DNA of 64,000 bases, from positions 9,112,607 to 9,176,606 of the forward strand of contig NC_134041.1 in NCBI RefSeq assembly GCF_965140245.1, read 5' to 3'. This stretch comes from Athene noctua (taxonomy: Eukaryota; Chordata; Aves; Strigiformes; Strigidae). A model generated the notes under the pieces. That model was not told the DNA's origin. It did no database searches and saw only the letters and a list, made by a program, of their open reading frames with translations. Below are positions 11,201 through 23,500 of the stretch, piece after piece. A program made the position numbers and the translations under genes. How positions within the stretch are numbered: the stretch's first letter is position 1; each line of letters starts with the position of its first letter.

Positions 11201-12738
11201 GCTATCATCAGGCATCATTTTTTGCCAATAATTCTCAACCTAATATAGTGCATGTTATTCTGAATTCTTCTCTGCTAAAATGGCCAACATGCTGCCTCTT
11301 ATTTCTCTCCTCCTGAAATTAGAGGAGATACTACTTCTCGTGCAGTATGTGTTCAACTGTGATAACCCTGTGGCTGCATTCTGTGGTAATGTTTGTGTTT
11401 GCACCAGTTTGTTGACATTGTAAAAATGCCCCGTACCATTTGTATCTTGCAAGTCCCTGTTGACTGAAGTGCAACTTTTTAGTATTGCAAATATAATTCT
11501 CATTTCAGTTCTCTGTTGAACAAAACAATAGTAAGGGCAACCTTTCTGTCACTGGTGCTAGGGTGTAATTTAACCATGAGATGTACTGATCAGTGTCTGA
11601 TTCTGTAGCTTTTGCTTAGTAGGTGCTTAGGATTTTGACTCTATTTCCCACTTTACCGTTGGACTAGCATAGTAAGTTACTAATGGTCTAGCTAACATTA
11701 TACTTCATATAGGCTGTTTAAAAGTATTCCCATTAAACTCTTGCCATTGTTAAATATGAATACATTAGGTATCTGATGACAGAAATAAATGTGGTGTGCG
11801 TGATGATTTTGTTCGCTGTGGTATTTTCTGATAAGCGATCTCATGAAAGTGGAAGTAACAGTTTAGAAGAATTCCTCAGTTTGTTTCACTTAGTTTTAAC
11901 AAATCTACTTTCAGTTTGTTCTGGAGTAAACATTATTTTTTTATCTACTAATATGTTCTATATTTCTACTAGGTAAAGCAGCTTCCAATCTGAGCAGCTT
12001 CCTTTCCACTGTCATGGATGGAGTGATGAACTTCCTTTGTAAGAGAGAAGTAGTAATATGTTTATTGATGTAAAACAGTGACTTAACATGGTTTAACAAG
12101 ATTGAATGACAAGGTTCATTTCATAGTTACTGCATAGAGGACAGTCAGATAAAACTGTCAAGGAGACCCTCCCGTTGAGTTACGAGGTTCAGAATGGACT
12201 CCCTTGCTTTCTAATCTCCTTCTCAGAGAGGAGTCTAGGTGTGGCTGGATCCGCTCCTAGTCCCAGACTCCGTCAACAATTTATGTCTAAAGGATTATAT
12301 TTGCACAGAACCAACACTTTATATCACTCAGTTAGGATTTCAAAGTTTAACATGCTTATTAACCACTTACCCAGAATCTGTTGCAGCAAGGAGTCTCTCA
12401 ATCTTGAGGAATAACCTTGAGAGGTGTCCCTACTCAAGGGGAGATCCTAGCGAGCAGCCTGCTGCCATGCAGCAGAGCTCAGTGGGCACTGGGCTGTTCC
12501 CTATGTATACAGTAAGATAATTGACTTATTTACATACCACTACAGAAGTAATTTTCTTCCAAATTTTTTTGAGTTGGACATTGACCAGCACCATAGTTAT
12601 GTGGGCACATCGTTCCGATTAGCCTTTGGCTATTGTGTTGTTATTTGTGTTCCCAGGATCCACAAAACCAGAAGCATCCATTACAATTCTACTGGTGGTT
12701 ATCACTTGAATAGAGTTACTGAAAATACAGGTCAGGTT
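8286..12738. other. AGBL4: Unique intronic sequence, nothing recognised
   Basis: I see no exon-like frame, repeat family, hairpin or RNA gene. Several 60-130 codon frames overlap on both strands without domains. Confidence 0.6.
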
Positions 12739-12760
12739 GGGGGGGCGGGGGGGCAGAGGG
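12739..12760 (+). other. G-quadruplex-capable G-runs
   Basis: Two runs of seven G separated by one C, followed by CAGAGGG; five or more G-triplets within 22 bases on the RNA-sense strand. Confidence 0.6.
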
Positions 12761-13297
12761 AACACACCTCCACCCCCACAGTCCTTTAAACACAGACAAT
12801 ATTATGAGAAACTTGCTAGCAGCAGAGCTAGTTTGACACTAGAATAGATTATTGGCAGGAAATGTTGAATCTTTTCCACTGGAGGGTTTTATGACAGGTA
12901 TTTATTGGGAAAGGTCTAGATAGAGTTAATTCCCTTTTGAGGTAGTCAAATACACTCAATAACTTACACAGATTTCCTTCTCATCTCCAATTAATCTATG
13001 ATCTTTGTTCCATCTTTTTGATTTTTTTTTCAACATGTAAACTGTCTACATGTATATCTTCATATGTATAAATGTATATATAAAAGTGAGTATATAATTT
13101 CTCTAATAACATCTTAGGAAACATTGACACTTAAGTGAAGTCCCACCTGGAACTGTGAACTCCTTAAAGTGATAGGCATGGAAGGGGTGTGCTGTTCAGG
13201 ACACCCCCTGCTAATAGCCTTATTTTTTGAAAAGACAAATTTATAATTTTGGATTTATAAGGCACATTTCATCTAAACGAGGCAGGCATTTTTGGGT

Positions 13298-13360
13298 AGG
13301 TTTGTTTGTTTGTTTGTTTTGGTTTTTTGTTTGTTTGGGGTTTGTGGGGGTTTTTGTTTT
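13298..13360 (+). repeat. T/G-rich (GTTT)n tract
   Basis: Tandem GTTT units pass into GTTTTTTG and GGGGTTTGTGGGGG. Similar tracts occur at 26851-26905, 32709-32776 and 38536-38570. Confidence 0.85.
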
Positions 13361-14572
13361 GATCACACTGACATGTTCATAATCTAGTTATAGATGATGC
13401 TCCACTATTATCAAATACTCTAGACTCTCCAGAGAATGTGTCTACAGCTACCAAATTTATCTCTGTACTCAATGTGCTTATCATACCACCGTAGTGGTGT
13501 GGTAACCTCTGGTATAGGTTGTGGTTTTGTTCGCTGGTTGATTGGGTTTTTTTGCTATCCCCATTTGGTAAGGTTTGTATCTAGAATAGGGGGAGTTTCA
13601 GCTAGAATTATTTTCCCAAAGAGGAATGAAACTTTTTAATCTCAGAGACTAAGCCAAAATTTTTGTTTCAACACAATGTTGGTCAGTTTTTGTTTGTACC
13701 TGACACTTGTAAGCTGTTCTCAGATACCTGTTTGAAACACTGTAGACAAATTAGTGTGTGGTTCACTATCATATCTCTAGATTACTCCTTTAGTTAACCG
13801 TTTTACTCAAATGTTGTATTAATATTTTCATCCTGTGACTTGGGCTATCTGTGTGCAGTATCATTTGCAGGTTGCTCCTCTAAACTATATCATGTGCGTG
13901 TTTGATTGTTTTTTTCCTGTAGTTTGCCATTCTGAAAAATCTTTGTACTGCTGTTTTTCGTTTGGGGCAGACATGTTAGTTATGACCTCCACTTTGCAGT
14001 GATCTACTGTACACCTTATCTTTTCTTCCAGGGGTTTTATTGCTATTACATGGAGCTTGTGTTGTTGCTTTCTTAGTTTTAGCTCAGCAACTCTGCATCT
14101 TTCCACAGGTCTTTAGGGCCTTTAGTCAAACTCCTCTCTTTTACCTTGGATCAAAATATTATCCATCAAAGCTTTAGCATCCTCTCTACCATCAAAACAT
14201 GGTTGTATTTTCCTGGGACATGCCTAGGGGGCTGAACACAACTCAAATATCCCTCTGAGGAAATAATGTCTCCTAAAATAGTTTTTTGAAGATGTACAGC
14301 CATGTTCTCTACTTTTCTAGGGGCATCTGCCAGAACCCTGCTGATGAATCAGAGCCATCTCTTCAAAGAATTTGCCCCTTGTCAATGCAGGAAAATATTC
14401 CCTTTATATAATACACACATCTTTTTCTCGGTCTGAGTGTACATGAGAGGTTCAGTATGGATTCTTTTCTCACTCTCCTGCATCTTCTTTCTGCTTCTAC
14501 TTTCTGTGATTCTTACAGCTATGATGTTATCAAAAATTCTTCTTTTAATATCTGCATTGGGGGGAGAGAGGC

Positions 14573-14601
14573 TTTTTTTTTTTTTTTTTTTTTTTTTTTT
14601 T
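14573..14601 (+). repeat. Poly-T tract (29 T)
   Basis: Uninterrupted T run. It could be the tail of an antisense retroposed sequence, but no body was recognised to its left. Confidence 0.9.
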
Positions 14602-15461
14602 GATATTTTTAAGTAACATTAATCAAGGAGTGGCTGACAGGTTCGGTGCTTCGTTGAGAGTTTCCCTGAGTCTGGGAGACATGTTTAAGCTCCTCCTCAG
14701 TAATTCTGGTTTCATGCTTCTCCTCCCCTTCTCTGCTTTTCAGTGAGAGACAGGGTTTGAGATCTTTTTTACCCACTTATGAAAAATTCCCCCTTTGCTT
14801 CTGCTCCTCCCCCAAGTGCTTCTATAAACTGGGTCAGAGTCAAGGTCACTGACAAGTCTGCTTCAGTCAATGGATGCATTTGAACTGATGAGCACTGAGG
14901 AGAATGAGCTCCTGAGCTATACAGCAGTCAATTCCAGCTGGCTCTTGCCAGAGCTTCTTAGAGATGCGGCTTCTCACAGGATGCAAGTGGAAATGCCTGG
15001 AATGAGCTGATCCATTTTATTTTTCTTACTTCAGACAGCATTGGGAACATGCCCTTTGTTCATGTAGCTCAATTTTCTGCCTGGGATTGCATTTGCCTTT
15101 TAAGACGCAGGGGCAAAGTCACTGCCAGAGCTTTTTTATTTAATACAAAAGAGCTCTTAGTATTCAAAAATGATTTACAGACAGCTGGCCAAGTGTTTGA
15201 CCTAACTATGTCTATTCGTGCTATTCTACTGGTGCAAGATAGCTGTAATAGAAGCTTACCCAGCCAGTGGACAATTAGCCCAATGTATGCGAGGAAGATG
15301 GGTAAAGTGAAATGCTGATTTTAAATGAGGATATTGACATAATAGCATCTCAATCAGTGAGCACTGGAATAGCAGTGTAAAATTACTCACGAATAGCAGA
15401 GGAAACCAAGCCAGTGGAGGAGTGACATTATAGTTAAAAGAAAGCTCAGAAGCAAAAAAGG

Positions 15462-15482
15462 AAAAAAAAAAAAAAAAAAAAA
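15462..15482 (+). repeat. Poly-A tract (21 A)
   Basis: Uninterrupted A run preceded by A-rich sequence. No retroposed gene or SINE body was recognised upstream. Confidence 0.9.
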
Positions 15483-15699
15483 GTCGTCGGGGGGTGGAGT
15501 TGTATCAACAAGTCCTGAACAATCTCACAATCTCTATGCATTAAAATTTTGTGCCAAAATGGGATGGTAACAGTAAGCATCTTTATAATGTCATGCTCAG
15601 AATTACCAGAGAAGCAATGAGGACTGAAAGAATGTAATGATGGGGACTGATTAAGCGTCATGATTAAGTGTGGTGTAGAAACTGCATTTATACACTTTA

Positions 15700-17115
15700 A
15701 AAATGACGTCTTATTGAAGTAAGAAATCAAAGAGCCCGAAAGAGGAGACTAGACTTATTATTTATCCCTGAGCAAGGATTAAGTCTTGATTGAAGACGTA
15801 CCTATCAAAGAATCATTCTGTAATAATAAATAAAAGCATGTTCAAATTGATCATTCCTGGTGGAGTACAAAAGCCAAAAAGTCCTTAGATTGGCACACAC
15901 TTCTGAACAGGGTCCAACATAAAATGGAAAAGAAAAATAAAAGTAGTAGTTAAAAGGGCAAACCAGAACAAAATAACACTTTCAGGTGACACGGCAGCTA
16001 TATAAAATCACCATTGTAGGAATGCATTTTTGCAGCGTTACCATTAGAGAGTAAGCGTATTACCCCTATTTGAAAAACTCCGCAACTTTATAAAAGGTCA
16101 CATGAGAAGTTAGCAAAGGGGATTATTAGACTGGAGAAGGCCATTAGCATTAAAAGGACACCCTTTGAAGTCTTGCCCAAATGAACTAAGGAAAAAACCC
16201 CAGTACACTCTGGCAAGTTAAATGCAAAACCATAATAATAGAGGACAAAAACAATTTCGAAGAATAACTTGCTGAAGGCATAAAAACTAATAATAAAAAC
16301 TTTTTCAAACACATCAGAGGCAAGAAGCCTGCCTGAAGGTCTATAAGGTTGATAGATGATCAAGATGTAAAAGAAGTGCTCAAGGAAAATAAGGTCTTTG
16401 CAGAAAAGCTAAATGAATTATTTGCTTTGGTGTTCACTGTGAGGAGCCTAGAGGGAATTCCCAAATTAGACCCACTCTTTATAAGGGACAAGTCAGATAA
16501 CATGGAAAACAGTGGTTTAATGGTATGTATCATTTTGGAAGAGGAATTTGTACCTCATAGATCTGTTAGCTCTTTTCTGAAGAACTGACAAACATGAAGA
16601 TAAAGGCAATCCACTACCTGTTGCATATTTTGAATTTCTGAAAAGCTTTGGCAAAGTTGCTAAGCAAATGATTTTAAGAAATTAAGAATCCAAGTTGTCA
16701 TTGGATGACATCAGCATCCTTCCTTACGATTAAGCAAATGAAGTTAAAAGTGAGTTTTCACATTGGGCCAAAGTTACATGTGCAGATTACTTGGGATTCT
16801 TCAAAATATTCATAATTAAGAAAAAAGAATTAATGGATTTTTCTGATGCTATATGATTATTTGATGCAATCAAAGTTGCACCACAGAAAGATCTTATTAT
16901 ACTGACTGATAAAATGGTAGATGAAGTGCAATATCAATAAATGCAAAGACGCTTATGGGAGGAAAGTCAAGTCAAAGGAGGAGACAATGAAAGTTCAGTG
17001 CCAGTTAGTAGCAGAATACCGCTTGGGAAAGAAGCTCATGAGGTGGCTTTCAAAATACCCTATTGATGATCAGCTGTGCTCAAGAAGGCAAAGACTGTGT
17101 TAGATTCCTCACTGT
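15700..17115 (+). mobile_element. CR1 LINE, decayed ORF2 (reverse transcriptase)
   Basis: Landmarks appear in order. NNKNFFKHIRGKKP (16289-16330) is the linker before the RT domain; ENKVFAEKLNELFALVFTV (16385-16441) is the CR1 LNxFFASVFT motif; GIPKLDPLF follows. NF-stop-KALAKV (about 16630-16660) replaces the DFQKAFDKV motif A of CR1 RT. DFSDA (16836-16850) replaces the FADD active-site box. MKCNINKCK (16921-16947) matches the MKFNVDKCK segment, and CAGCTGTGCTCAAGAAGGC near 17070 continues it. Several stops and frameshifts, a lost active site and an internal deletion near 16580 make it dead. Both ends are unclear; the left boundary is approximate. Confidence 0.9.
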
Positions 17116-18667
17116 CATGCTTCATATGTTTACCTGTATCTGGGGAAAAGTGTATGATTCCAGGGATCTCTGTATGGCCGCTCTTACATGAGTTCCTACA
17201 TTCCCCAGAACAAAGTGCAAGGGGGTGGCTGTATGACAGCTGCATTGGCACTATTGGTTTTATGGACAAATAGTAGTTGTTCCACCTAAAAGAAAGCTCT
17301 GTTCTTCCCTTCTGATCACCTGTGTACCTCTGCGTTCCTGTAATTACGGTGCTTGAGACTACCTGAACATTGGTGGAGGTAGTATGCAGTGCCATACAGC
17401 ATCACTAAATTGCCAAAAAAAAGGTATGAAACTGTATTTTGAATAGGAAGAGGAAATCCTACGAACTGTATCATTTCCTTACGTAAAAGAGAATTATCCT
17501 CAGTGGAGGCCATCATGTTGTCTTTGTGACAATACATAAAGGTATAGGCTAGGTCCCTTGATTTCTTGGTATATCTCATTCCAAAATAGGAATCCTAAAT
17601 AATCCTATAGATAGGATTTTCCACTGCTTATTTTCATTTTGTGCCTGTTTCACTGTGTCATCCAGAGCCTGGGCCTAAGAACAGGAATCCTGTGAGAAGA
17701 ACACAGCAGCTGCCTAACAGCTTAAAGAAAGTTATAGTGACTAATGGATCCAATGGAGATATTTTAGGCAGATAGGCTTTAGTTACAGGGTGGATGACTA
17801 GAGCTGAACGAATAATACTGTTGCTCTTTTGAAAAAAGTATCAAAGATATCCTTTATGATTTCAAGTTGCCAGGATCTTTACCTTTTTGAAAACTCATCC
17901 TATGAGAATTATAATGAAGCAGAGCTGCTTCCAGAGTTATTGTTTTTCTTAAACTTGAAAAACTGCACTTTTAGAATCATAGACATCAAAAATAGCTTAA
18001 TGCCAGTAGCATTACTAGCTGGATTTTGCAGGCAGCAACCCTGCAGTTTTGCATATGTTTTCTTGATCTAGAGCCCAGTTTAAGCTGTTGAATGGGGTCT
18101 GTGTCTATAATGTTCCCTAAGTGCTATTATGCAAAGAGATTGCTTATTTGAATCATTAATCAGTCTCTGGATGGCTGCGAGTTCTTATATTTCATGGCTG
18201 GTTTTCATGATGTATGTGACCTATTCATAGTGTTGCTCAAGCTGCACTGGAACAAGACTTAATTCCTATTCTTGTTAAAGCTTTCCTGCTGACCACTTTC
18301 ACTAGTACATGCTTAGAAACTATCCCAAACCCAGAAGAATACTATATGCAAAACTGATGGAAAGGTTCCTCAGACAAGAAAATTGTATTGGTAGCTTAAC
18401 TCTTTCCGTCAGAGTTAACATGATAGATTGTTGTTTCTTATATGGATGCGTTCAGTGATCTTTTCAGAATCTGGTTACTATGTGCCTTGTGAAAAATCCA
18501 ATTAGAATTAATCTATTAATTAGCGGAAGCTTAATTTTCTTGCTGTCAGAAGATACATCACGATGTTGGAATTTTACAGCATCAAAGTTAGCGATAGTCC
18601 CCAACTTATAAGTATTTTGAAAGCTTCTACTTGCTGTCTTCTGCAGTGCTGACACCAGTGGATCAAT

Positions 18668-18780
18668 AGGTTTTTAAAACCAGACAGGAATCACTGTGAT
18701 AATCTAGTCTGATTTACAAAGTACTAAATATCATCCATCATGGTTTTCCTAAATGGGCATCAAAGTCTGAGCTTCCCCAA
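18668..18780 (-). mobile_element. CR1 LINE 3' end, antisense
   Basis: TTTTTAAAACCAGACAGGAA, CACTGTGATAATCTAGTCTGA match the reverse complement of a CR1 3' terminus (TTTTAAAGCCAGAAGGGACC, ATCATCTAGTCTGACC). Similarity fades by about 18780. Confidence 0.55.
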
Positions 18781-18929
18781 CTTTTGGTGGCTTAGCTGTT
18801 AGAGGGAACGACTGATCTAAAAGAGCTTAGAGGATTTATCTCACAAGAGCATCTGGAATATCAAATCTGTCTCCAAATATCTTCAAAACCCCATCCCCGG
18901 TAAGATTGCTGAGCTCTTTTTTCCTTTTC

Positions 18930-18948
18930 TTTTTTTTTTTTTTTTTTT
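18930..18948 (+). repeat. Poly-T tract
   Basis: A run of 19 T within a T-rich block that continues into A/T-rich sequence. Confidence 0.85.
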
Positions 18949-20562
18949 AATTTATATTTTTAAATTAATTATTTCCCTTTCAGTATACCTTCTGGGAACT
19001 GACATACAGGGAACTACAATATAGAGCTGGATTACTGAGCTGGGTCATTTTGATGGTCCGAGCTGCAGAATCTGAATGTACTTCATGTGATAAATCCTCC
19101 TAAGCATGCAGAAAGCTGGGGGTACCCCAACATGTGAACTGCCTCCTTCATTTCTGCTGCGGTTGCTCATGTTCCAGGGTGACTCCTTTAGCGAGAGTGC
19201 TGATCGTTATTTCACTATTTCTCAGAATATGGTAAGAAGAAGAGGAAAGATCACATTATGAGGTTCAGATAAATGTATGTCTGGGAGAAACAGAGTTGTG
19301 CAAGCATAAACAGCAAAATCTAAATTGAGATGAACACATACCATGGAACATTTGCAGCAGGGAGAAGGGAACAATGCATTTAATATTTCTGAAAAAGGGA
19401 GCTCTTCAAATAATTTGCATACAAAGTTTGTAAAGCAAGTACAGCTTTGCTTCCTCCATCATGGCAGTTTGGTCTGGTTTACCCTTTTTATGTGTTGATG
19501 TGTAGAATTTGACGTGGTTTTTTTGTGGTTTTGATGCTTTTGCTTAATTAAAAACACTGTAGAAAATGTAGTGCTAGTAATGTTACCATTTTGTTGTGTT
19601 AAGTAGGTTGTTTCTTTAAATGTTTTGTATTTATGGAGCGTCCCCTTAAATTTTCTAACTGCGAGAATATCTTGCATTTCAAAAGTAACCTCTGAAATAG
19701 GATCCTGTCCTATCTCATTATATCTTAAATTCTAAGTTTCAAAGTTTAAATGCAAGTTAGGATCAGTTTATGCCCTATTGAAATGTAGTCACCTCTGGAA
19801 AAGACCCCATCAGTGGAGCGCCTTTTGAAGGGTGTTTACTTAGATGTACGTCAAGCAAAATCTTTTTCTGAGTTCAGCTAAGCTATTGGTTTGTGTTTTT
19901 TGAAAATAAACTGCCTTCATCTAAGTATTGGTCTTCTGCTAGGGAATTTGTGGTGTTTTATGACTTCCCCCAAAAAGGGTACTCGCTGTAGAATTAAATC
20001 TCAGCAGGAGTAGATTTAATTCTCCCTGATGACTTGTAGTCTATGGAAACATTATTGCCTGTGCTTGGTTGGTGAGTCTGCCCTTCAGGAGTTGGATGTT
20101 CTCCTCTTGCTGCAGTTAACTCATGCAACAAAGCCAGCTTTTTGTTCTGTTTATGTCCCTTGTTAATGGCTGTATTGATCTGGCCTGATGTAAGCAAAGG
20201 TTCACAGTTCACCAAATGTTGCTAAGGGTACCAGACTATTACTGCCACCAGCAGATGCATTCCATCATCCCTCAACCTCAGTGTGTGAAAGCCAGAGCAC
20301 CAGGATGCCGCATGTTGGTGACTCAGGAAAATGGCATGTGTCGGTATCTGGCATATGTCAGACTTGGATGCGTCTAAAATTAGAAAAGAGTATATTTTTT
20401 GTCATGTTTGTTTTGTCTGCCAAGCAATGCAGGAACATTTAAAGGTTAGCCTAATTTTTAGTTGTTTGGAAATGAAAGCCACGATGACAATGCTGTGCAA
20501 GAACACCTATGAATTTTGTTTTCAAATAAACTGAGCATTCCTTTCCTTTAAAAAAAAAATAA

Positions 20563-20579
20563 ATATATATATATATATA
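20563..20579. repeat. (TA)n microsatellite
   Basis: About eight TA units following an A run at 20550-20560. Confidence 0.9.
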
Positions 20580-23500
20580 AAAGTTGCTGAAGCTGACCTG
20601 AGCCGGGAGTAAGAATGGTGAGGAAGGTGGGCTATTGTCCAGCCTGACAGCTCTAGGCAAATGACTTAATTATCTCCTTGCTTGCTCAGTTCAACAAGGA
20701 ATTTTCACTAGAAGGCTAAAGCTAAAAGAAAAGGTTTTGAGCCTGAATTCTTACTTGCGGCAACTCAGAGCAGAGCTGTAGAAGTGTGAACTGCTGAATC
20801 TCCTAAAGCTGCTTGGGGAATTTGGCTCTTTGTTTAGAAAACAATTTAAATCTGTTTACCTGATTTTCCTAGCACAAAATCCCAGTTGTCCTTGAAATAA
20901 GACTTATTCTAGCTCTGCAATGATGAATATGTCTCATCATGACAGAATAATTTGACGGGTTTTAGAATATTTTTAAAAGCAAGAGGCCTGAGACTATAGT
21001 TGCTAAGGAGTGGTGGTGAGAGAACAGGACTAGCTATTAGATTATTAGGTTGCTTTTTTTCCCAGAGTCCAAGGTGGCAGAGAGATTAGCTCATCTAAAG
21101 GGCAAACTCTTTTCATTTTTTTTTCTTCTCCTTGAGAGCTGGAAAATGCTGATTGCTTGAGCCCATCTCGTCCTGGTTCTAGTCTGTTAATTCCAAAAAT
21201 CATTCTCCAAGTGGCATGGTTACTTTCTAACAAGATTAGAGGGAGAAAGGCAGTGAACTGCTCAGTTGCACTCTAGAGACCCTTGGAAAGTGTGATTTGG
21301 AGTGGGGTTGGCTAGAGAAGTGGTGCAAAGAGGCCCGTCCAACTTACTGTATTATTGCAAGGATTTTACATCTGTCACAATAGTGGATTGTTCTCTGCAA
21401 AAACAAATATTTAGCAATTATTGGCTGTGTTAGTCAAACTGATATATACTACTGTTGTATAATAAGCTGGTATTCTATACAGAGTGTTTGCAAAGGAATT
21501 TGTTGATTTCTGCAGTATTGTAATAGCAAAGGGCAATGAAAATTTATATTATAACAGACATTCTGATTTTATGTTACTAGTGAAAATAACTTCAAATGCA
21601 GTTTGCTATATCTGAAACACAGAAATTCATTCAAGTGAAATATTGTTTTAGCTTTCAGTTTTGTTCTGAGAATGCCAGTATCTTCTACTGAAGTCAGTGG
21701 AAGCTGTAAATGATTTTACTGTAGCTCTTTTAGCCATTCAGATTGATCTATCATCTGAACCTATTAATATCTGTGCATTGAGAGTGGTAGGAAAAGCGTT
21801 TCTGTATGTGTCTATACATATATTACACCTATAGTATGTTTTATTCATTGATTTCCTGTTGATTATGTATTTTGCAAAGGTATTTATCTGCATCTCTTCC
21901 CTGTGGAGTTCAGAAGTATGATTGGATCTAGTTACACTGCAGTTCAGGGAGAGACCAGAGCATTTGGAATAAAGCTTGGGAGACATTTACCAGGCCATTA
22001 CAAAAAGTGTGGTCTGCACTGGGTAACCTGGCCCAAAATGCCAAGGAGAAGCTGCCATCTGGCTTTGCAGGCTGGCCAGCATCAAAAGGGTCTGTGGTAA
22101 TTGGAGCACAGTCCCTCAGTTAGCTGTAGGGAGCCATCCTGCAGGAACTCGGAGACCGGCCGGATGACCTGATAGGAATTTTCCTTCTCTAACTGGCGTG
22201 ATGGAGAGTTGGCTGGAGTGCACTGCCAGCTGCCACCCTCTTTCAGGGCCCTGTAGAGAGAATAAAGCTGAACTTTGGCTAACTGGCTCTGTACCCCGGA
22301 TAACTTCGTCAATAAAGAAGTCAATGCCCTCTTGAACCACACTGGGACTTGATAGGGTATTTTAGGGTTTTTTTAATCCTTTGGACTGGAATTGATAGAA
22401 CAGAGAAGAGACTGCAGACAGAACAGATTAAGTTATCACTCCCTAAGTATAGTTTTCACTTGGCCACTGTTTTCTTCAGCCCTGTGGAATGCATAGGTGA
22501 AGCTCAAAAAGTTTGCTTAGGGAATTGTTAAATTTCACACAGGGTGGGCAGAGTGATACTGATTTACTTTAGGTTATTGAAATGTTTAAAGTCATCCTAA
22601 AATGAGCTCCCTATGTACTCTGAAAAATGCTCAGATTAGTGCTTGGCAGCTGTTTAAACTGAGCATGAGAGTTCTCCTCAACATCATATCTTGAGTTTAA
22701 CCAAGCCCATGTTCAGCCCTCAGCCCTGCAGCTTTCCCTCGGTCTTCAAGGCAGGGACTTGTCTAGAGCATCGGTTCCTAGCTCAGATCCAGGAGGCTTC
22801 AACCCTTTGGTCCCCAGGTAGGGGAGGGATGCATGTGGGATCTTCCAATGCACACTGTGGTCTCCCTGTTCCCGAGAATGGCCCTCTTGTGCCTTCTGCA
22901 CCCAAATTCCTGGCCATGGAATGACCGTGGAAGCAGTCAGACTCCCTGGGAAGGCTCCTAGAAGTCTGCACAAAGAACAATATGCCGTGTTGGTGGCTTT
23001 TGTCATGGCCTGTAAGATGAGGGAATGGGGAATGACAGATTGGGGAAAAAATTATTTCCAAAGACAACCCTAAATATAGACTTGCTTATTTATGCATATG
23101 TATGTTTGGGTCTAATTTCTCTGATCTGGCTGTCTAGAAAGCATCTCTACATCCATACTGAAGCTTTCAAAGACAAACAGCATGATTTCCATCAGTCCTG
23201 GGCATAGGAAGGTACACTTGATTTCTGAACATCTGAAAATTAGGCTGCTTTGATGTGCACTTTCATAAACAAAATAGCGAGTTCTGGTATGGAAGCATGT
23301 GGATGCTGTTGCAGCTTTATTTGAGCTTTATTATTTCAGTACCAGTAAACTCCATTTATTTTAACTTTCCTCAGCTCATTTGAACTAATTATACTTTGTA
23401 GTCCATACTTTTATCATGGTGCTACTCAGTCCTTGTGCATTAAAATTAAAGGAGAGGAGGAGGGTAAGACACAAAAATTCAGAGGGTAAAGTGGCTTATG

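Noticed and set aside
16088..16363. 91-codon - strand frame
   Set aside because: It is the antisense shadow of the CR1 ORF2 fossil on the + strand.
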